64,000 bases of DNA from Algoriphagus zhangzhouensis (GCF_900148515.1 NZ_FRXN01000005.1:317186-381185); one strand, 5' to 3'. Shown: positions 52,586 through 61,927, numbered from the stretch's first letter. A program made the numbers and translations. Notes: generated from the letters alone by a model not told the origin.

Positions 52586-52865
52586 AATTGGGATATAGGG
52601 ATAAACAATTTTAGAATCTAGTTTTTTATGGTTTTTCCGTTTTTATAGATGAAAAACATTCTAAATTCCTATGAATATTTGGCAAACAAGAAACCTCAAG
52701 TGGTTAATCATTAAAGCCAAATCTCACATGTTAAGTTAGAGTTATAAAAAGAAGATTTAGTTTTTCTTTTTGAGATAAAAGAGTACTTTAGGTTTTCTTT
52801 CATTCATGTTTTTTTCAATGAAGATGAATATTGTTTCAAAACGCTTTTTGCCAAATAATTTTTAA

Positions 52866-53687
52866 ATGGATATGAAGGTTTCAGCAATAGTTCCAGTTTT
52901 TAATGCTATTGAAACCCTAGAAAGGGCAGTAGATTCGCTTCTGATTCAACCAGAAATCTCTGAGGTTATTTTAATAGATGATGGAAGTAGAGACGGCAGC
53001 CTCGAACTTTGTCAAAAATTGGCTCAAAAAAATTCTATAATATGCGTTTTTCAACATCCAAATGGTGAAAATAAAGGTGCACCTGCTTCAAGGAATTTAG
53101 GGTTAAAAAAGTCTAACTATCCTTGGATTCAATTCATGGATGCAGACGATGAATTACTTGCAGGGAAAATTGGCTCTCAATTGCAAAAAGCAAGCCCAGA
53201 TGTTCCGTTTATTGTTGGGAAATTTGATAGTGAAGGCAAGGAAATTGCCATCTTCAAAGATGTCTGGGCAGGATTACTTGCTACACGTCTAGGAAATACC
53301 AGTTCAAATTTGTGGAATTCGCATTGGGTTCAAAAAGTTGGCGGTTGGGATGAGAGTTTATTGAATGTTCAGGAATACCATTTAATGTTTGAACTTCTTA
53401 AAATAAATGAAGATGTAAAATTTTCAGATCCTGTTTTGGTTCATAAATTTCCACAGAAAAACTCCATCACTAATTCAAAAAATAATCTTTTGAAAAAAAG
53501 AGATACTTATTTTCAATTTAGGAATAAGGTAAGGGAGTTTTTAAAAGAAAACGGGAAATATACATTTATCAGGAAGCATTATTACACTGTTTGTACTGGG
53601 AAAATGTTGAAATATCACAGACCAGATTTTAAGGTTCCTTTGAATAAATTTTATTTTTTAGTCTATAATAGACTCAAACTATCATAA
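52866..53687 (+). CDS. Family 2 glycosyltransferase
   Basis: This 273-residue cytoplasmic enzyme has the GT2/GT-A start KVSAIVPVFNAIETLERAVD, the nucleotide-binding VILIDDGSRDGS, PASRNLGLKKSNYPWIQFMD and the metal-binding DADDE. The C-terminal half is basic and helical (REFLKENGKYTFIRKHYY). It transfers a sugar from a nucleotide-sugar donor; donor and acceptor are unknown. It is preceded by a 280-base AT-rich spacer with no gene and followed by the export permease. Confidence 0.88.
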   Translation: MDMKVSAIVPVFNAIETLERAVDSLLIQPEISEVILIDDGSRDGSLELCQKLAQKNSIICVFQHPNGENKGAPASRNLGLKKSNYPWIQFMDADDELLAGKIGSQLQKASPDVPFIVGKFDSEGKEIAIFKDVWAGLLATRLGNTSSNLWNSHWVQKVGGWDESLLNVQEYHLMFELLKINEDVKFSDPVLVHKFPQKNSITNSKNNLLKKRDTYFQFRNKVREFLKENGKYTFIRKHYYTVCTGKMLKYHRPDFKVPLNKFYFLVYNRLKLS

Positions 53688-53791
53688 ATACCTTTGTTAG
53701 GTTCCTCTATTTAGGGAAAGCTAGGTTGAAATATGGAAGACTTTTACAAGGCTTCCTCCGGCAAAAAAAAATACTAAAATCATAATCCAAG

Positions 53792-54628
53792 TTGGCAACA
53801 ACACAAGAATCTAAACACTACAAAGTAATTGAGCCATCCTCAGGATGGAAAATGGTAGATTTCCAGGAATTGTGGAGGTATAAAGACCTCCTTTATTTTC
53901 TGACTTTACGTGGGATCAAAGCCCGCTATGCCCAGTCCATTCTAGGAGTTTCCTGGGCAATTATTCAGCCTTTATTTACTACCCTAGTTTTCACTTTGGT
54001 TTTTGGAGGATTAGCTAAGGTTGATTCAGATGGGATGCCTTATCTTTTGTTTTCCTATTTGGCTTTGTGGCCTTGGAATTATTTTTCAGGTACACTTACT
54101 GAGTCAGCCAATTCACTGATTCAAAATGCCAATATGATTACCAAGGTGTATTTTCCTAGAATGGTTTTGCCACTGTCTGCTATTCTTTCAAAACTATTGG
54201 ATTTTATCATTGCATTTGTAGTGGTGATAGGATTGTTGATTTATTTCAAACAGATGCCTGGTTGGGGGATCGTGTTTTTGCCTTTATTGATCATTCAATT
54301 GTTGATGTGCAGCCTGGGAATCGGTATGTTTTTGTCAGCCTTGGCAGTCAAATACAGAGATGTCAAACATGCACTCACTTTTTTGGTACAGCTGCTTTTA
54401 TATGCAGCACCGGTTGTTTACAGTACACAAGCCGTTCCTGAAAAATACCTGAATATTTACATTTTAAACCCAATGGTGGGAGTTATTGAAGGTTTCAGAG
54501 CCGCATTTTTAAATAGACCCATGCCTTGGGATTGGATTTGGCCTGGAAGTATAGTAGCAGTTATTTTCTTTGTTTTTGGAATGCTTTATTTCCGAAGAAT
54601 GGAACGGATTTTTGCAGATGTAGCCTAA
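53792..54628 (+). CDS. ABC-2 type polysaccharide export permease (Wzm-like)
   Basis: This 278-residue inner-membrane protein has six hydrophobic segments. The N-terminus (YKVIEPSSGWKMVDFQELWR, YKDLLYFLTLRGIKARYAQS, LGVSWAIIQPL) is typical of O-antigen/teichoic-acid ABC permeases, and the C-terminus has NPMVGVIEGFRAAFLNRP. The start is TTG 53792; an in-frame stop at 53783-53785 excludes any earlier start, and the IEPSSGW motif requires this N-terminus. The matching ATP-binding subunit (Wzt), usually the next gene, is absent; a GNAT acetyltransferase follows instead. Confidence 0.9.
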   Translation: MATTQESKHYKVIEPSSGWKMVDFQELWRYKDLLYFLTLRGIKARYAQSILGVSWAIIQPLFTTLVFTLVFGGLAKVDSDGMPYLLFSYLALWPWNYFSGTLTESANSLIQNANMITKVYFPRMVLPLSAILSKLLDFIIAFVVVIGLLIYFKQMPGWGIVFLPLLIIQLLMCSLGIGMFLSALAVKYRDVKHALTFLVQLLLYAAPVVYSTQAVPEKYLNIYILNPMVGVIEGFRAAFLNRPMPWDWIWPGSIVAVIFFVFGMLYFRRMERIFADVA

Positions 54629-54674
54629 AAGGCTTTTAATCTCATCTTTTGGTTTTTACTGAACTATTTTCCAC

Positions 54675-55343
54675 TTGAATAACCCTTTACCTTTTGATTC
54701 TGAGTTGTTTGGGTATCCTGTTAGTAATTGGGGTATAGATCAGAAATGGGATGAATCTGAGTTTCTAAAGAAATCAAATCCTTATCAACTGACATATATT
54801 TTTTCAAAGGAAAAATTACAAATTCAGGATTCATCTATTCAATTTGTGGATATCAAAATAACCCTAGAAAAGAAGGTAAACTCACCTGTTAAGTCCACTA
54901 ATATTGGAACTTATCCATCGATGGAATTGGATTCAGATTTGGAGTCTTTAGCCTATGAAAGTGGTATTTATTCACGATTCCGCAGGGATTCAAGATTGTC
55001 CAATGGAGAGTTTAGGAAACTCTATAAAACTTGGATCTCAGAGGCCATTAAGCACAAACATGTATACATCACTCCTTATTTAGAAGGAATGCTGACACTA
55101 TCTTTTGAAAATGAAGTAGGAAATATTGGTCTTTTAGCTGTTTCAAAAGAACATCAAGGGAAAGGTTGGGGTAGGAAACTTCTAAATGCAGCAATCTTTT
55201 TTACAAATGAAAAAGGAATCAAGGCATTGAAAGTTGCTACTCAAGAGCTCAATCGGCAAGCCTTGGGACTTTACTCTTCCTTGGGTTTTCAGGAGGTGGA
55301 TAGGGTATATATTTATCATTATTGGAACCCAAATTTCTCTTGA
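54675..55343 (+). CDS. GNAT acetyltransferase, WecD/RffC-like (sugar-amine N-acetylation)
   Basis: This 222-residue protein starts at TTG 54675, forced by an in-frame stop at 54660-54662. The N-terminus NPLPFDSELFGYPVSNW resembles the opening of dTDP-fucosamine acetyltransferase (WecD). The C-terminal GNAT fold has the acetyl-CoA loop VSKEHQGKGWGRKLLNAA and QELNRQALGLYSSLGFQEVD. Together with the WecE-like aminotransferase encoded at 56299, it would make dTDP-4-acetamido-4,6-dideoxygalactose (dTDP-Fuc4NAc). Its end overlaps the next gene's TTG start. Confidence 0.78.
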   Translation: MNNPLPFDSELFGYPVSNWGIDQKWDESEFLKKSNPYQLTYIFSKEKLQIQDSSIQFVDIKITLEKKVNSPVKSTNIGTYPSMELDSDLESLAYESGIYSRFRRDSRLSNGEFRKLYKTWISEAIKHKHVYITPYLEGMLTLSFENEVGNIGLLAVSKEHQGKGWGRKLLNAAIFFTNEKGIKALKVATQELNRQALGLYSSLGFQEVDRVYIYHYWNPNFS

Positions 55344-56269
55344 GTACTCACATTTCTATAGTATCTCCAGTTTATATGGGAGAGCATGTTCTTCAAAAAC
55401 TATGTGAAAGAGTGGCAATGACTCTTAGGCCTTTTGGAAAATCTTTTGAATTGATCTTGGTAGAAGACGCTAGTCCAGATGGTTCATGGACTGAAATAGA
55501 AAATCTATCCTTGAAATATGATTTTGTAAAAGGAATTAAACTTTCGAGGAATTTTGGACAGCACTATGCGATTACTGCTGGATTAGATCACTCCAAAGGG
55601 GAGTGGGTAATTGTAATGGATTGTGACCTGCAAGATAAACCAGAGGAGATTCCCAACCTTTACATGAAAGCTCTAGAAGGCTTTGATGTGGTCTTGGCAT
55701 TGCGAGAAAATCGAAAGGATGGCTTTTTCAAAAAGCTTAGCTCGAAGGTCTTTTATAGGACTCTGGCTTGGTTGACTGGATCGAAGCAAGATGAAAGAAT
55801 CGCCAACTTTGGGATTTATCATCGTAATGTGATTAATGAAATTATTGGAATGAGAGAGTCTATTCGTTTTTTTCCTACTATGGTCAAATGGGTTGGTTTT
55901 CGTCAAACAACCATACATGTTGAACATGGAGCGAATGGGGAAAGAAATAGCAGCTACAGTTTAGGAAAGTTGTTGGATTTAGGTTTGGATATTATGCTAG
56001 CATATAGTGATAAACCGGTCCGGCTGACCGTCAAGTTAGGTTTGATAATAGCCTTTTCAGGATTCCTGTTTGCAATTTTTACACTTTATAAATATTTGAC
56101 AGGAACTATCATTGTCGCTGGCTATGCCTCCTTGATTATTTCCATTTGGGTATTGACAGGAATCGTATTAATAACCTTAGGAATGGTCGGACTATATGTT
56201 GGAAAGACCTTCGAAGGAGTGAAAGGAAGGCCAATCTATATTATCGAAAAGAAAACAGGATCATTCTAA
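55340..56269 (+). CDS. Family 2 glycosyltransferase with two C-terminal membrane helices (polyprenyl-phosphate type)
   Basis: This protein has about 309 residues from TTG 55340, which overlaps the previous stop as TTGA; TTG 55322 is an alternative adding six residues. GT2 motifs: ISIVSPVYMGEHVLQKLCER, LILVEDASPDGSW, LSRNFGQHYAITAGLDHSKG and VMDCDLQDKPEEIP (DxD). Two membrane helices near the C-terminus (LGLIIAFSGFLFAIFTLYKY and LIISIWVLTGIVLITLGMVG) match the DPM1/ArnC/GtrB group that charges polyprenyl phosphate with a sugar. Such a lipid-linked sugar could feed the GT-C-like proteins encoded upstream. Confidence 0.85.
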   Translation: MSTHISIVSPVYMGEHVLQKLCERVAMTLRPFGKSFELILVEDASPDGSWTEIENLSLKYDFVKGIKLSRNFGQHYAITAGLDHSKGEWVIVMDCDLQDKPEEIPNLYMKALEGFDVVLALRENRKDGFFKKLSSKVFYRTLAWLTGSKQDERIANFGIYHRNVINEIIGMRESIRFFPTMVKWVGFRQTTIHVEHGANGERNSSYSLGKLLDLGLDIMLAYSDKPVRLTVKLGLIIAFSGFLFAIFTLYKYLTGTIIVAGYASLIISIWVLTGIVLITLGMVGLYVGKTFEGVKGRPIYIIEKKTGSF

Positions 56270-56298
56270 GCAATACCTGAAATCAGGACATTTAGAAT

Positions 56299-57438
56299 TT
56301 GAAAATCCCATTTAATAAGCCATTTCAAACAGGGCTAGAGCTGAGCTATATTGAAGATGCCATTCAAAGAGGACATCTTTCGGGTAATGGATATTATACC
56401 CAAAAATGCCAGCAATACTTTCAGGAGAAGTATCAGTTTGGGAGATGTTTTTTGACTTCCTCCTGCACAGATGCTCTTGAAATGGCGGCTATCCTTTTGG
56501 ATATTCAAGAGGGAGATGAAGTAATAGTTCCCAGTTTTACTTTTGTTTCTACTGCGAATGCATTCGCACTAAGAGGGGCCAAAATTGTCTTTGTAGATAG
56601 TCAGGAAGATTATCCAAATATGGATGTGGACTTGCTCGAAGAGTTGATTACCCCAAAGACCAAAGCGATCGTAGCTGTTCACTATGGTGGATATCCCTGT
56701 GAAATGGAAAGGATTTCAGCCTTGGCTAATCAATATGGTTTGATGGTGATAGAAGATGCAGCCCAAGCAATTGATAGTTATTACTTGGAAAGACCTTTGG
56801 GATCTTGGGGGCATATGGCATGTTTTAGTTTTCATGAAACCAAGAATATCCAATGCGGTGAAGGAGGGATGCTAGTGGTGAATGATTTGAAGCTTGTAAA
56901 TAGAGCTGAAATCATTTGGGAAAAAGGTACAAACAGATCGTCCTTCCTAAAGGGTGAAGTGGGTAAATACACCTGGGTAGATTTAGGAAGTTCCTTTTTA
57001 CCATCCGAACTCAATGCCGCCTACCTTTTTGCACAATTGGAAAGTTTGGAGAAGATCCAAACTAGAAGGGAAGCCATTTGGCTTTCCTATTTTAATTTTT
57101 TTCAGTCCCAATCAACCAGAGATTCGATATTACCAATTGCTTATTTAGAAAACTTGCTTGTTTTTGATTTTCAGGTCATGAGTCTAAACAATCAAGCAAA
57201 TTCACATCTTTTTTACCTTTTATTTGAAAATGAAAGTAGCCGGAAAGCTTATATTCAAAAGCTGGATGAAAGCGGAATTATGGCTGTTTTTCACTATCAA
57301 AGCCTTCACAAATCCGATTTTTCAAAGCGATATTTCCCAGATCAATATCAAAGGAAACTACCAAACGCAGATCGCTTTTCAGGAACCCTCCTTCGACTCC
57401 CATTATTTTATGAGTTACCCGAATTGTTGGGTAATTGA
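56299..57438 (+). CDS. DegT/DnrJ/EryC1/StrS aminotransferase, WecE/RffA-like
   Basis: This 379-residue PLP enzyme has MKIPFNKPFQTGLELSYIED, SGNGYYTQKC, FLTSSCTDALEMAAILLDIQ, PSFTFVSTANAFALRGAKIV, VIEDAAQAID (PLP-binding Asp) and FSFHETKNIQCGEGG with the Schiff-base Lys at about 182. These are the marks of dTDP-4-amino-4,6-dideoxygalactose transaminase (WecE/RffA), which aminates dTDP-4-keto-6-deoxyglucose. The start is TTG 56299, forced by an in-frame stop at 56293-56295. It works with the WecD-like enzyme; the RmlAB enzymes for the precursor are not in this window. Confidence 0.87.
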   Translation: MKIPFNKPFQTGLELSYIEDAIQRGHLSGNGYYTQKCQQYFQEKYQFGRCFLTSSCTDALEMAAILLDIQEGDEVIVPSFTFVSTANAFALRGAKIVFVDSQEDYPNMDVDLLEELITPKTKAIVAVHYGGYPCEMERISALANQYGLMVIEDAAQAIDSYYLERPLGSWGHMACFSFHETKNIQCGEGGMLVVNDLKLVNRAEIIWEKGTNRSSFLKGEVGKYTWVDLGSSFLPSELNAAYLFAQLESLEKIQTRREAIWLSYFNFFQSQSTRDSILPIAYLENLLVFDFQVMSLNNQANSHLFYLLFENESSRKAYIQKLDESGIMAVFHYQSLHKSDFSKRYFPDQYQRKLPNADRFSGTLLRLPLFYELPELLGN

Positions 57439-57478
57439 ATGAATTTTATCTAGGTTGATTCTCCCACAAGAATCTTAA

Positions 57479-59140
57479 TTACTCCAACCTTTGCTTATTG
57501 GTCAATAAAACAGATTTTAATTTTTCATAGGATAAATCCTGTACAGCTATTTCTTCATCTATGGAAAGGGAAGCTGCGATAGCTGCTGATTGACCCAAAA
57601 CCATGAAAACCGGTTCCATCCGTATGGAACCGAAGGCAATATGGCTGGCACTGACACATACAGGGACTAATAGGTTTTTGGCCTCAGATTTTTTAGGAAT
57701 AATGGCTCTATAGCTGATAGGGTAGGGACCTTCAACCCTCGCTTCCACATTCCCTTCATTTTGAACATAGCCGTTGGCATCTACATAGCGTTGGATGTGG
57801 TGAGAGTCCATTCCATAGGCGGCCAACCCAATCCCATCATCCACTTTTTCCAAACCTTCACAGTGGTATTGAGTCATCACCAAATCACTAATCATTCTTC
57901 TTGCCTCACGGATGTATAATTGGTTTTGCCAGCCGTCCCCTCTTTCAAACTCATCCTTACTCATTCCCCATTTTGAATAAACATCCCTGACCCATTGTGG
58001 CATTCGGGGATGATAGGCCAAGGTCCACATCAAACCTTGTTGGTAGTTTCGATGGGCTTCGACTATTTTCTCTCGTTCTTCATAACTAGCTTCAGGATAA
58101 TCATAGTTTTGGCCGATGAAGTCTGTTGAGAAGCCTAATCGATTATTTGTATCTGTTTTTCGATTCGGCATTGCTGAATTGATCCATGGTAAAGTCTTTT
58201 CACCTGCCTCGTAATTCCTGATCAACAGTTCATAATTTTTTTCATCATACCCTTCAGGTTTATGGAAAGGAATTCGATTTTCTGGGTGATCTGTCAAACA
58301 CATCCTAAAGCAATATGCTTGAACTTTGTTGTCTCCTTCTCCATCTATTCCCGGTCCTTGATGGCTAATATTTGGAAGAAGACCACTTTCAGGGTTTCCT
58401 TTTTCTACGTAAGGATCAACTCGGGCCACGAAATTATGGTTGATGGCATTGTGAGATACCTTATCCCCTAAAGTGGGACTGTAAAAATTTGCCTGAACCC
58501 CATTTAAAGACTCTTTGTATTGCTCATTTCCTTCTCTTCCAACTGTATAACTTACCCCTGCAGTAGCCAATAAATCACCCTCGTATGTTGCATCCATAAA
58601 CATCCTTCCCGAAAATGTTTTCCCGCTTTCCATCGTGATAGCTTGGATTACGCCATCTGATTTTTTCACCCCAGCGCTACTTCTGAGGAGTCTTTCTCCA
58701 AAGAGAATTTCTACTTTTTCCTTAGCCAACATCTGTAAATAAACCTGTAGAGCTGCAGAAGGCTCAAAGGTCCACATAGCATCTTCACCTTCTTTATTTC
58801 GGGCCTGCCTCCCAGTCATATATTCCTCCCTTTTTTCCCATTTCCAATTCTCATCTTGAGCATAGTACTCCTTGATCTGCTGGTAGAATTCCCGCGCTAT
58901 TCCTCCGATGGCTTGCTTGTTTCCAATATCTGTTGCCCCTAAACCGCCAGTGGTTAATCCACCCAACCTATAGCTTGGCTCGATCAAGAGTACTGATTTA
59001 TTCATTCGGGATGCCTGAATTGCCGCAGCTACTCCGGCAGATGTTCCTCCATAAATTACGATGTCATAGGATTGTGCTGAGGTTTGAAAAATGGAGAAAA
59101 TTGAAAATAGGATGCCTCCAAAAAGCGTCTTTAAAATCAT
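57479..59140 (-). CDS. Exported FAD-dependent oxidoreductase (PF12831 type)
   Basis: This 553-residue protein has a signal peptide ([20 protein letters not shown], cleaved near SAQ) directly followed by a Rossmann FAD motif ([36 protein letters not shown]). Later blocks [19 protein letters not shown] and [20 protein letters not shown] are typical of the FAD_oxidored family of polysaccharide-utilising Bacteroidota. The substrate is unknown. The signal peptide lacks a twin-arginine motif, which is unusual for a flavoprotein that might be expected to fold before export. It is a lone leftward gene, convergent with the aminotransferase gene (40 bases apart) and divergent from the siderophore receptor. 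Confidence 0.85.
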   Translation of the reverse strand: MILKTLFGGILFSIFSIFQTSAQSYDIVIYGGTSAGVAAAIQASRMNKSVLLIEPSYRLGGLTTGGLGATDIGNKQAIGGIAREFYQQIKEYYAQDENWKWEKREEYMTGRQARNKEGEDAMWTFEPSAALQVYLQMLAKEKVEILFGERLLRSSAGVKKSDGVIQAITMESGKTFSGRMFMDATYEGDLLATAGVSYTVGREGNEQYKESLNGVQANFYSPTLGDKVSHNAINHNFVARVDPYVEKGNPESGLLPNISHQGPGIDGEGDNKVQAYCFRMCLTDHPENRIPFHKPEGYDEKNYELLIRNYEAGEKTLPWINSAMPNRKTDTNNRLGFSTDFIGQNYDYPEASYEEREKIVEAHRNYQQGLMWTLAYHPRMPQWVRDVYSKWGMSKDEFERGDGWQNQLYIREARRMISDLVMTQYHCEGLEKVDDGIGLAAYGMDSHHIQRYVDANGYVQNEGNVEARVEGPYPISYRAIIPKKSEAKNLLVPVCVSASHIAFGSIRMEPVFMVLGQSAAIAASLSIDEEIAVQDLSYEKLKSVLLTNKQRLE

Positions 59141-59365
59141 GGTATGGGGTTTATTGTCTCAAAATGAGTGTGTTGAAAAGATTATTTAAAATAGTAAGAT
59201 AAAAAATATCCCACTTTTGAGAGACCTCTATGGTCCAAGAATTGAATTTTTTCTCTCTGGTAATCAATCAAATAGTGAGCTTTTGGGCCAATTCATCCAT
59301 TTTTTAATTGCTAGAGCTATTAAAATGTTTTCCAAATAACTGATAAACAATGGCTTGAATTATTA

Positions 59366-59382
59366 TTAAGAAATAATCTAAA
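59366..59382. promoter_or_regulatory. Operator-like palindrome 1 upstream of siderophore receptor
   Basis: TTAAGA-AATAA-TCTAAA; extended by three bases each side it is TTATTAAGA-N5-TCTAAATAA, matching 8 of 9 pairs of a palindrome. It covers the -33 region relative to the -7 element at 59412. A metal-responsive repressor (DtxR/IdeR- or Fur-type) is the obvious candidate given the iron genes downstream. Confidence 0.5.
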
Positions 59383-59411
59383 TAAAACTAGATTAGAAAC
59401 ATTTTGTGCTT

Positions 59412-59419
59412 TAGTTTTG
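59412..59419 (+). promoter_or_regulatory. TAnnTTTG -7 element of siderophore receptor operon
   Basis: TAGTTTTG fits the Bacteroidota -7 consensus and lies 28 bases before ATG 59448, between the two operator-like palindromes. Confidence 0.45.
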
Positions 59420-59425
59420 CGGCTG

Positions 59426-59442
59426 TTTAAAATCAATCTAAA
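59426..59442. promoter_or_regulatory. Operator-like palindrome 2 upstream of siderophore receptor
   Basis: TTTAAA-ATCAA-TCTAAA repeats the half-site and spacing of the palindrome at 59366-59382; both continue as TCTAAATAAAA. It lies five bases before the start codon and just after the predicted transcription start, a position suited to repression. Confidence 0.5.
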
Positions 59443-59447
59443 TAAAA

Positions 59448-61913
59448 ATGAGAAATCCTTACCCTTTCTTATTATCTATTCTATTCGTTCTATTTATCAA
59501 TTCGGTTCTTGCACAAACCGGTTCAATACAAGGAAAAGTTACTGATCAAAATGGGAGTCCTCTTGAGTTTGTCAATGTCCTGATAAAAAATAGCTCCAAA
59601 GGAGCAATCTCTAATTCGGAGGGGAAATTTACAATTGATGGTGTTGGTCAAGAATCAGTTGTTTTGACCGCTTCTATGATCGGGTTTGAACCGGTATCAA
59701 AGCAGGTTCAGATCCTTAAAGGTGAGCAAACGAAAATTGAATTTGTTTTAAATGAAAGTCAATTAGGATTGCAAACTGTAGAGATTACAGGTAGAAGAGA
59801 AGTGGGCTATGATAATAAAGAAACTTTCTCGGCGACCAAAACAGCTTCTTTGGTAAAGGATGTTCCTTCTACAATCAATTTTGTAACCAAAGAATTGATC
59901 TTGGATCAAGTTGCCTTCACAGTGAATGATGTGGTGAAAAATGTGCCTGGAGTAAATCAATTTACTTTTTACAATGATATCACTATCCGCGGGTTTAGAA
60001 TCCAAGGACAAAGGAATTCTGGAACGCTTTTGAATGGTATGAGAACGTTTACCAGTTTCTGGAAGCCACAATTAATCCCTCATATCGAAAGAGTAGAAGT
60101 GATCAAAGGACCAGCATCTGCCCTTTTTGGCAATGCTTCTCCGGGTGGTTCTATCAATAGAGTAACCAAAAAACCTTTGGCAGAAAACAGAAAGTCAATT
60201 ACTACTTCTGTGGGAAGCTTCAATACTGTAAGAGCTTTGGCGGATTTTACAGGCGCAATGACAGAGGATAAGAAATTGCTTTACAGATTGAATCTAGGTT
60301 ATGAGAATTCTGATGGGTTCCGTGACCTTCAGTTTAAAAAGAATTTGGTGATTGCTCCGTCTTTTGCCTTCCTTCCTACAGCCAATACCAGTTTGAATTT
60401 TGACTTGGTATATCAGGACTCAAAAGGAAGATTGGATAGAGGTCAGGCAGCCTTTGGTAATAGAGATTTAACTACTACTCCAATTACCACTTCATTGAGT
60501 GCCATGAATGATTATCTCAACGAGGTTACATTGAATTCTACGGTTTCTCTTCGCCATAATTTTTCAGAAAATATCAGTTTGAATAGTACCTATCAGCTGT
60601 CTAGTTATTCTGAAGATTTGCTAGAGCACCGTACTTCCAATCAATTTGCAGCACTAGGGGATGGTTCTTTTGATGATACCCAAGTTGCAATGAGGGTGTT
60701 TATTAGAAAAAGAACTTGGAACAATAATGCATTCAATAATTATATCAATGCAAAATATCAGCTAGGAAAAATCAAGAATACCGCTTTGGTAGGGTATGAT
60801 TATTTTAGACAAGAATTGCTTCCTGGCGGTTCTCAACTAGAGGCGCAGACTTATTTGCTAAAAAATGGAGGTACCACCAATAGTTTCAAAGTAGCCAATG
60901 TAGATAATTATATCCTAGATGAATCTGGAAATCCAGCAACTAACGTGTCTCATTTTGATTTGACTTCTCCAGTTGCCAATGGACTTCGAGATATGAGCAA
61001 ATACCTCTACACTACCAGAACTTATAATCAGTATTTGCAACAAACTCACGGAGTCTATATTCAGAACCAGTCTGAAATTGGGCCACTAAAAATCTTGCTA
61101 GGGCTTCGTCAAGAGTATTTCCAAGATTTGTTGGATTATAATAGTTCGGAGGAAGTGGAAGTGAAGCAAGATGCTTTGCTACCAAGAGTTGGATTGGTAT
61201 ATACGCTTAATCCTAGTATCAACTTCTATGGAACATGGGTAAAAGGCTATCAACCACAAGAAGCTGCAGGTATCATCAATCCAGATGCAGGTGGACCTTT
61301 TGATCCTTTGACTAGTGAAATGATAGAAGTAGGCGCTAAATCTGAATGGTTTAACAAAAGAGTGACTGGAACACTATCTCTATATCAAATTGTAGAACGT
61401 GGTGGGCTTTACAATGCCAATAATGCTGAGAACCCAGAACTATTGGTTCAGCTTGGAGAGGAACAATCCAAAGGCGTTGAATTGAATTTGACTGGAAATA
61501 TTCTTCCTAACTGGTCAATTGTGGCAGGTTATGCTTTCAATGATGCTAAGATTACTCAGGCAGATGATGAGGCGGTAATCGGAAGACAAAAGCCGAATTC
61601 TCCTCGAAACTCTGCTAATTTTTGGTCCAAATATGTATTTGAGCAAGGTTCTTTCTCAGGTTTAGGAGTTGGATTGGGATATAATTACGTCTCTGAGAGA
61701 TATGGATCTATCGTTTCTGCAGATCAGCCAGATGTCTTTCCATCTTATGGCATTGTGGATGCTGCTGTTTATTACCAAATGGGGAAAGTGCAGTTCCAAG
61801 TCAATGCAAACAACCTGCTTAATAAAACTCATTGGGTAGGCGGATATGATGTACTTCGTGCATTCCCTGGAAGCCCAAGATCAATCATGACCACTGTTTC
61901 ATACACCTTTTAA
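59448..61913 (+). CDS. TonB-dependent siderophore receptor
   Basis: This 821-residue outer-membrane receptor has a signal peptide (MRNPYPFLLSILFVLFINSV), a carboxypeptidase-regulatory-like domain (IQGKVTDQNGSPLEFVNVLI), a plug (VEITGRREVG, DVPSTINFVTKELI, IRGFRIQGQRNSGTLLNGMR, HIERVEVIKGPASALFGNAS, PGGSINRVTKKPL) and a barrel with RVGLVYTLNPSINFYGTWVK and ending SIMTTVSYTF. The EVIKGPASALFGNASPGGS segment is the classic FhuA/FecA-like siderophore-receptor signature. It is followed after 14 bases by a PepSY membrane protein, a known pairing in ferric-siderophore uptake and reduction. Confidence 0.9.
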   Translation: MRNPYPFLLSILFVLFINSVLAQTGSIQGKVTDQNGSPLEFVNVLIKNSSKGAISNSEGKFTIDGVGQESVVLTASMIGFEPVSKQVQILKGEQTKIEFVLNESQLGLQTVEITGRREVGYDNKETFSATKTASLVKDVPSTINFVTKELILDQVAFTVNDVVKNVPGVNQFTFYNDITIRGFRIQGQRNSGTLLNGMRTFTSFWKPQLIPHIERVEVIKGPASALFGNASPGGSINRVTKKPLAENRKSITTSVGSFNTVRALADFTGAMTEDKKLLYRLNLGYENSDGFRDLQFKKNLVIAPSFAFLPTANTSLNFDLVYQDSKGRLDRGQAAFGNRDLTTTPITTSLSAMNDYLNEVTLNSTVSLRHNFSENISLNSTYQLSSYSEDLLEHRTSNQFAALGDGSFDDTQVAMRVFIRKRTWNNNAFNNYINAKYQLGKIKNTALVGYDYFRQELLPGGSQLEAQTYLLKNGGTTNSFKVANVDNYILDESGNPATNVSHFDLTSPVANGLRDMSKYLYTTRTYNQYLQQTHGVYIQNQSEIGPLKILLGLRQEYFQDLLDYNSSEEVEVKQDALLPRVGLVYTLNPSINFYGTWVKGYQPQEAAGIINPDAGGPFDPLTSEMIEVGAKSEWFNKRVTGTLSLYQIVERGGLYNANNAENPELLVQLGEEQSKGVELNLTGNILPNWSIVAGYAFNDAKITQADDEAVIGRQKPNSPRNSANFWSKYVFEQGSFSGLGVGLGYNYVSERYGSIVSADQPDVFPSYGIVDAAVYYQMGKVQFQVNANNLLNKTHWVGGYDVLRAFPGSPRSIMTTVSYTF

Positions 61914-61927
61914 TACGCAAGGAGAAA

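Larger units (their letters stand above)
59141..59447. other. Divergent regulatory spacer with iron-box-like palindromes
   Basis: This 307-base spacer lies between the FAD oxidoreductase and the siderophore receptor. It has no gene. The right half holds two operator-like palindromes and a -7 element, each annotated separately. Confidence 0.6.

Noticed and set aside
57457..57474. GATTCT-N6-AGAATC as a terminator between the aminotransferase and FAD oxidoreductase genes
   Set aside because: Only a 6-bp stem with low GC and no T run; too weak to call.
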